A stretch of 5,693 nt of DNA from DATARH01 sp036273175. GTDB taxonomy: Bacteria > Pseudomonadota > Alphaproteobacteria > ATCC43930 > CGMCC-115725. Shown in pieces: positions 4,944 to 5,693 of the stretch (position 1 is its first letter; each line of letters opens with the position of its first letter). Both the position numbers and the translations under genes were made by a program. The notes beneath the pieces were generated by a model. The model ran no database searches. It saw only the letters and a program-made list of their open reading frames with translations, and was not told the origin of the DNA. Location of the stretch: assembly GCA_036273175.1 (NCBI GenBank), contig DASUIE010000337.1:1-5693 (forward strand), given 5' to 3'.

Positions 4944-5693
4944 ATGAAGACGATCGATGTCGCGACTTTGCGGCAATGGCTGAGCGACGGCGGCGAGATC
5001 GCGCTCGTCGATGTCCGCGAGGAAGGCGAGCATTGCGGCGGCCATCCGCTGCTCGCGGTGCATCTCGCCTATAGCCGGCTGGAGCTCGACATCGAGCGCT
5101 TGGTGCCGCGCAAATCGGTCCGGCTCGTGCTGGTCGATGGCGGCGACGGTGTCGCGGCGCGCGCCGGCGCCCGGCTGGAGGGGCTCGGTTACGGCGCGGT
5201 GCATGCCCTGGCCGGCGGGGTCGCGGCGTGGGAGGCGGCCGGGTATCCGCTTTTTCCGAGCAGCAACGTGCCGAGCAAGGCTTTCGCGGAGGTGGTCGAG
5301 ATCGGTAGCCATACGCCGCACGTCACCGCCGCCGAGCTCGCCGAGCTGCAGCGCGGCGGCGCCAAGCTGAAGATCCTCGACAGCCGCACGGTCGAGGAGT
5401 TCAACCGTTTTCATGTGCCCGGCGCGGTGACCTGCCCGGGCGCGGAGCTGGTCTACCGCTTCGCCGATCTGGTGCCCGATCCCGACACGCTGGTCGTCGT
5501 GTCCTGCGCCGGCCGCACCCGCAGCATCATCGGCGCGCAGTCGCTGATCAATGCCGGGGTGCCGAACAGGGTCGTGTCGCTGCAGGGCGGGACCCAGGGC
5601 TGGCGGCTCGGCGGGCTGGAGCTGGAACGCAACACCGCCGCCGCGCTGGCGTCGGTCAGCGCCGCTTCGGCCGCGGCCTCGGCGCCGCTTGCC
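4944..5693 (+). CDS. Tandem rhodanese-domain sulfurtransferase (partial, runs off the right edge)
   Basis: I translated this from the ATG at 4944; it gives exactly 250 codons with no stop before the window ends. Rhodaneses move sulfane sulfur from a donor such as thiosulfate or a persulfide to a thiol or other acceptor through a Cys persulfide, normally in the cytoplasm. Domain 1 (~1-105) has the rhodanese start LVDVREEGEH and end ALAGGVAAWEAAGYP. At the active-site loop it reads VLVDGGDG (62-69), with Asp where the catalytic Cys should be, so this domain is probably inactive. Domain 2 (~125-230) has ILDSRTVEEFNRFHVPGA, then the active loop SCAGRTRS with Cys-188, and ends SLQGGTQGWRLGG. After residue 230 comes an Ala/Ser-rich stretch, probably a linker to further domains; related multi-rhodanese proteins can be more than 500 aa. 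No signal peptide is seen. The start is moderately supported because the ribosome-binding site is weak. Its biological partner is unknown. Confidence 0.88.
   Translation, partial: MKTIDVATLRQWLSDGGEIALVDVREEGEHCGGHPLLAVHLAYSRLELDIERLVPRKSVRLVLVDGGDGVAARAGARLEGLGYGAVHALAGGVAAWEAAGYPLFPSSNVPSKAFAEVVEIGSHTPHVTAAELAELQRGGAKLKILDSRTVEEFNRFHVPGAVTCPGAELVYRFADLVPDPDTLVVVSCAGRTRSIIGAQSLINAGVPNRVVSLQGGTQGWRLGGLELERNTAAALASVSAASAAASAPLA

Noticed and set aside
4809..5414. 201-codon minus-strand open frame opposite the end of hpnR and the rhodanese gene
   Set aside because: It spans a gene boundary on the other strand, has no recognisable motif, and the plus strand encodes two clear rhodanese folds here.
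1..5693. tRNA, rRNA, CRISPR array, insertion sequence or attachment site
   Set aside because: I saw no regularly spaced repeats, terminal inverted repeats, transposase motifs or tRNA-like cloverleaf sequence; gaps between genes are all under 60 bp.

Overview
The window is GC-rich (strong G/C bias at third codon positions) and densely coding, with no mobile elements, stable RNAs or CRISPR. It looks like an alphaproteobacterial chromosome. The evidence is a cyclic-nucleotide-gated K+ channel very close to MlotiK1 of Mesorhizobium loti, a hopanoid-methylase-type radical SAM enzyme, and the codon and GC style. The exact genus cannot be read from the sequence.

Layout. Positions 1-1078 on the minus strand hold the N-terminal 359 codons of a membrane-anchored CapD/FlaA1/WbpM-type nucleotide-sugar dehydratase/epimerase, cut by the left edge. 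A 43-bp gap separates its GTG start from the divergent ATG of a plus-strand cluster. That cluster runs: (1) MlotiK1-like cyclic-nucleotide-gated K+ channel, 1122-2288; (2) metal-dependent amidohydrolase-superfamily enzyme of the gamma-resorcylate decarboxylase/ACMSD type, 2334-3320; (3) B12-binding radical SAM protein, best read as the hopanoid C-3 methylase HpnR, 3374-4912; (4) tandem-rhodanese sulfurtransferase, 4944 to beyond the right edge. The gaps between genes 1-4 are 31-53 bp, all in one direction, so co-transcription is plausible but not shown.

How the genes may work together. HpnR would add a methyl group at C-3 of the hopanoid A-ring, altering the outer membrane. The divergent gene would make a modified sugar nucleotide for surface polysaccharide, and the channel sits in the inner membrane. 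A cell-envelope theme is therefore possible, but the amidohydrolase and rhodanese have no obvious place in it, and no other hopanoid genes (shc, hpnH and so on) are visible.

The most noteworthy non-coding signals are inverted repeats in the two leaders before genes 2 and 3. Each places all or part of the Shine-Dalgarno sequence inside a potential hairpin. I found no clear evidence of a wholly new system; the most unusual points are these leader hairpins and the gene neighbourhood of the putative hpnR.
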